This document shows positions 6,118 to 6,398 of a DNA stretch of 6,398 bases, piece by piece. The stretch spans positions 1 through 6,398 of the forward strand of contig CANDCW010000113.1 of the NCBI GenBank assembly GCA_947383275.1, read 5' to 3'. The stretch is from an uncultured Bacillota bacterium. GTDB lineage: Bacteria > Bacillota > Clostridia > Oscillospirales > Oscillospiraceae. Below the pieces are notes generated by a model, which saw only the letters and a program-made list of their open reading frames with translations, was not told the DNA's origin and did no database searches. Numbering within the stretch: position 1 is the stretch's first letter; each line of letters begins with the position of its first letter. The translations under genes and the position numbers were made by a program.

Positions 6118-6398
6118 TTATATTCCAGCCGCGTCCTGGGCCAGATCGTGGCTGACCAGGGATGCGTAATACTGGCTGATGGTTGTGGGCGCGTTGTAGA
6201 GCGCCGCCAGGGTGTACGCCTTGATGTTCTTCACCAGCGTGGTGTTCTGGCTCAGGCTATCCAGAACGTAGGCGATATGCTCATGGGTGAGCTTCAGGAA
6301 CCGGCTCTTGACCACGCCGGTGGGCATTTCCTCTCCGGCGATACGGATGAAGTCCCGCCGGGAACAGCAGACCTCCACCATAAGCTCCACATAGCCCT
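6118..6398 (-). CDS. RepA-like replication initiator, C-terminal part (5' end cut by window)
   Basis: The frame is open through the window edge, and the visible part has about 93 residues ending AQDAAGI. The string GYVELMVEVCCSRR, then RIAGEEMPTGVVKSRFLKL, HIAYVLDSL, NTTLVKNIKAYTLAALYNAP and a final Y-x-x-L-V-x-H-D-L match my memory of the C-terminal DUF6017 domain of replication initiator protein A in Clostridia conjugative elements and plasmids. A GTG at 6390 could look like a start, but it lies inside the conserved domain, has no ribosome site, and the frame continues upstream. The N-terminal DNA-binding part would lie beyond 6398. The family call is by recognition only. Confidence 0.75.
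   Translation of the reverse strand, partial: GYVELMVEVCCSRRDFIRIAGEEMPTGVVKSRFLKLTHEHIAYVLDSLSQNTTLVKNIKAYTLAALYNAPTTISQYYASLVSHDLAQDAAGI

Overview
The window looks like part of an integrative and conjugative element, or a related plasmid-like element, from a GC-rich gut Firmicute, most likely class Clostridia (Oscillospiraceae or relatives). The evidence is a replication-initiator C-terminus of the DUF6017 type, a DUF3846 gene, strong AGGAGG-type ribosome sites, a textbook SigA promoter, and a sortase with Gram-positive surface proteins. The genus is inferred from family memory, not shown by the sequence.

Every gene I can support lies on the minus strand, so reading order runs from high to low coordinates. 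From 6398 down to 3873 there is one apparent operon: the end of a RepA-like replication initiator (6118-6398, cut by the window edge), a DUF3846 protein (5746-6087), a 319-residue membrane-anchored surface protein (4691-5650), and a sortase (3873-4694). The sortase probably starts at a TTG that overlaps the previous stop codon (TTGA).

A short AT-rich gap (about 3781-3872) carries a near-consensus promoter and a near-palindrome at the predicted transcription start. It drives a secreted CAP/SCP-domain protein (2815-3768). An intrinsic terminator hairpin (2762-2798) follows. Only 32 bases further on, a very large adhesin gene begins at 2729 and runs off the left edge, with at least 909 codons. 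It encodes a signal peptide, a Cys-Gln thioester (TQXA-type) domain and at least seven CnaB/SpaA-like isopeptide domains. Its last domains and any sorting signal lie outside the window.

Together this reads as an element-borne cell-surface module: a sortase with a co-translated membrane-anchored partner, a secreted CAP protein, and a stalk-like adhesin that could bind covalently to a host or recipient surface. A role in host colonisation or in contact during conjugation is inference. The plus strand has several very long open frames, one of 905 codons, but each is exactly codon-on-codon opposite a real gene and arises because those genes avoid TTA, CTA and TCA codons. I saw no tRNA, rRNA, CRISPR array or insertion sequence.
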